DNA from: Bacteroidales bacterium
GTDB lineage: Bacteria; Bacteroidota; Bacteroidia; Bacteroidales; UBA932
Length of the DNA stretch: 64,000 nt
Direction of reading: 5' to 3'
Assembly: GCA_021371955.1 (NCBI GenBank)
Contig: JAJFVD010000006.1
Location: 62,001 to 126,000 of the forward strand
Part shown: positions 62,846 through 64,000 of the stretch, piece after piece
How the letters are laid out: each line of letters opens with the position of its first letter
Position numbering within the stretch: the stretch's first letter is position 1
Notes under the pieces: model-generated
Database searches by the model: none
Told to the model about the DNA's origin: nothing
The model's input: the letters and a program-made list of their open reading frames with translations, nothing else
Translations under genes and position numbers: made by a program

Positions 62846-64000
62846 ATGAAAAGAAGCAAAAAGCTATCCAGTGGAAAAATTTTAGTCCTATCTCTTTTTT
62901 TAATAATTTCCGTAAGTCTGGCATTCGGATTCCGAGATGTCCTTAAGGGGGCAGCAGCAAATCCGATTGCAAAGGATGAGGATCTCCCGATGGCATTAAA
63001 TCTTCTTTTAAGCAATGAATTAAGCGATTTCCCCGAGACAAAGAAACTGGACGGGCAAATAGACCGTTTTATGCGTGAATGGCGCATAAAGGGAGCTTCG
63101 CTGGCAATAATGAAGGATGAAAAGCTGATATATACTAAGGGGTACGGATGGGCAGATGAAGAGATGAACGTAAAGGTTGAACCCAGACATATTTTCAGGA
63201 TAGCGTCTGTTTCCAAGCTGATAACAGCTGTTGGCATAATGAAATTAGTTGAAGACGACAGCATTTCTTTAAAAAGCAAAGTGTTCGGACAGGGGGGAAT
63301 CCTTGATTTGCCTCAGTTTCAAAACATCAGTGACAAAAGGATAAAATCAATTACAATTGAAGATTTGCTAAGACACCGGGCAGGTTTCACTCTGGGGGCA
63401 GGAGATCCGATGTTCATTACTACAACAATAAGCAAAAGAATGAGTCTTGATTCGGTTCCTTCTCCGGATGACGTTATAGAATATGCAATTTCTCGCAGAC
63501 TTGGCTTCGCACCCGGTAACGGCACAAGATATTCCAACCTCGGATATGTAATTCTCTCAAGGGTTATTGAACAGGTGAGCGGAAAACCATATGAAGATTA
63601 TATAAAGGAGAGGATATTGAACCCGGCAGGAATTTATGACATGCATCTTGCCCATAACCTTTACAGCCAGAAATTCCCAAACGAAGTGAGGTATTATGAA
63701 CCTGAAAACGAGGTACCTGTTGAGGCGTTCGACGGTAGTGGCGCAATGCTGCCAAGATGCTACGGCGGTAATAATATCGAGGGGCTCATGGGTGCCGGAG
63801 CATGGGTTGCATCACCATCGGAACTTTTACTTTTTGTAGCATCTATTGACGGCAGGCCGGACATTCCGGATATCATCAATGAAAAGAGTATTGAAATTAT
63901 GACAACCAGTACTTCCCAGATACTGCCTATAGGATGGGCTAAAGTTAATAAAAACGGAGACTGGTCAAGAACAGGCACCCTTTCCGGGTCGAGTGCTCTG
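62846..64000 (+). CDS. Serine hydrolase, class C beta-lactamase-like (N-terminal part)
   Basis: The frame is open from ATG at 62846 to the window end (385 codons). A signal/anchor helix (about 9-28) is followed by a beta-lactamase/transpeptidase-like domain. SVSK supplies the nucleophilic serine and the lysine, and YSNLGY is the YxN motif. Other marks are IEDLLRHRAGF and GAGAWVASPSELLLF. The third motif and C-terminus lie outside or near the edge. Such proteins include esterases, D-aminopeptidases and penicillin-binding hydrolases, so beta-lactam resistance cannot be inferred. Confidence 0.9.
   Translation, partial: MKRSKKLSSGKILVLSLFLIISVSLAFGFRDVLKGAAANPIAKDEDLPMALNLLLSNELSDFPETKKLDGQIDRFMREWRIKGASLAIMKDEKLIYTKGYGWADEEMNVKVEPRHIFRIASVSKLITAVGIMKLVEDDSISLKSKVFGQGGILDLPQFQNISDKRIKSITIEDLLRHRAGFTLGAGDPMFITTTISKRMSLDSVPSPDDVIEYAISRRLGFAPGNGTRYSNLGYVILSRVIEQVSGKPYEDYIKERILNPAGIYDMHLAHNLYSQKFPNEVRYYEPENEVPVEAFDGSGAMLPRCYGGNNIEGLMGAGAWVASPSELLLFVASIDGRPDIPDIINEKSIEIMTTSTSQILPIGWAKVNKNGDWSRTGTLSGSSAL

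Noticed and set aside
62846..64000. Calling the last gene a beta-lactamase resistance gene
   Set aside because: SxxK and YxN motifs are shared by many serine hydrolases, and the C-terminal part is outside the window.
1..64000. CRISPR array, prophage or complete insertion sequence
   Set aside because: No regularly spaced repeats, phage structural genes or transposase genes were found on either strand.

Overview
The window is a piece of a Bacteroidota chromosome, most likely from an anaerobic, fermentative Bacteroidales-type bacterium. The evidence is two SusC/SusD outer-membrane pairs, two ECF sigma/FecR surface-signalling loci, a membrane-anchored HU-like protein, promoters of the Bacteroidota type (TTTG, about 20 bases, TAnnTTTG) and two [FeFe]-hydrogenase gene sets. 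The genus cannot be told from what is here. No phage, complete insertion sequence or CRISPR array was seen.

Layout. 1-3539: the start of a lipoprotein gene and a Ca2+-type P-ATPase that overlaps rlmN. 4647-10767: housekeeping run recA-trpS-dnaG-metG. 10908-12113: HU-like membrane protein, tRNA-Asn with a textbook promoter, and a small MITE-like inverted-repeat element. 12114-16637: SusD/SusC pair 1. 17031-18339: CorA-type transporter and CsbD protein. 18384-27163: eight closely spaced minus-strand genes with a phosphate theme. 27445-29402: decayed lipoprotein gene and TrkH. 29494-33134: cyclase, YbaK and the AmmeMemoRadiSam genes. 33180-37444: sigma/FecR locus whose STN protein is not a TonB receptor. 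37784-46919: two tandem hydrogenase modules, followed by a LytS-type sensor kinase. 49266-54014: DUF2202 lipoprotein with a complete sigma/FecR/TonB-receptor system. 54109-60416: SusD/SusC pair 2 with a membrane AraC regulator. 60467-64000: SIMPL protein, MATE transporter, and a serine hydrolase cut by the window end.

The best candidate for an undescribed system is the 18384-27163 operon. Its second gene joins a PiT-like phosphate-permease membrane domain, whose transport signature motifs are replaced, through a coiled coil to a LuxR-type DNA-binding domain. It follows a DUF47/PhoU-like gene with a 1-bp gap. Downstream are a phosphate-type porin, a lamin-tail lipoprotein, a CYTH-like and a true CYTH (triphosphate tunnel) protein, a DASS/SLC13 carrier with altered SNT motifs, and an unknown two-helix membrane protein. 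I infer a membrane phosphate sensor-regulator with its uptake and phosphate-handling genes. This is inference from domains and context.

A second point of interest is the hydrogenase region. Module 1 has a short NuoF-type subunit. Module 2 has a 1054-residue subunit that joins a thioredoxin-like [2Fe-2S] domain, NuoF and a complete GltD-type FAD/NADPH oxidoreductase. This suggests hydrogen metabolism linked to both NADH and NADPH.
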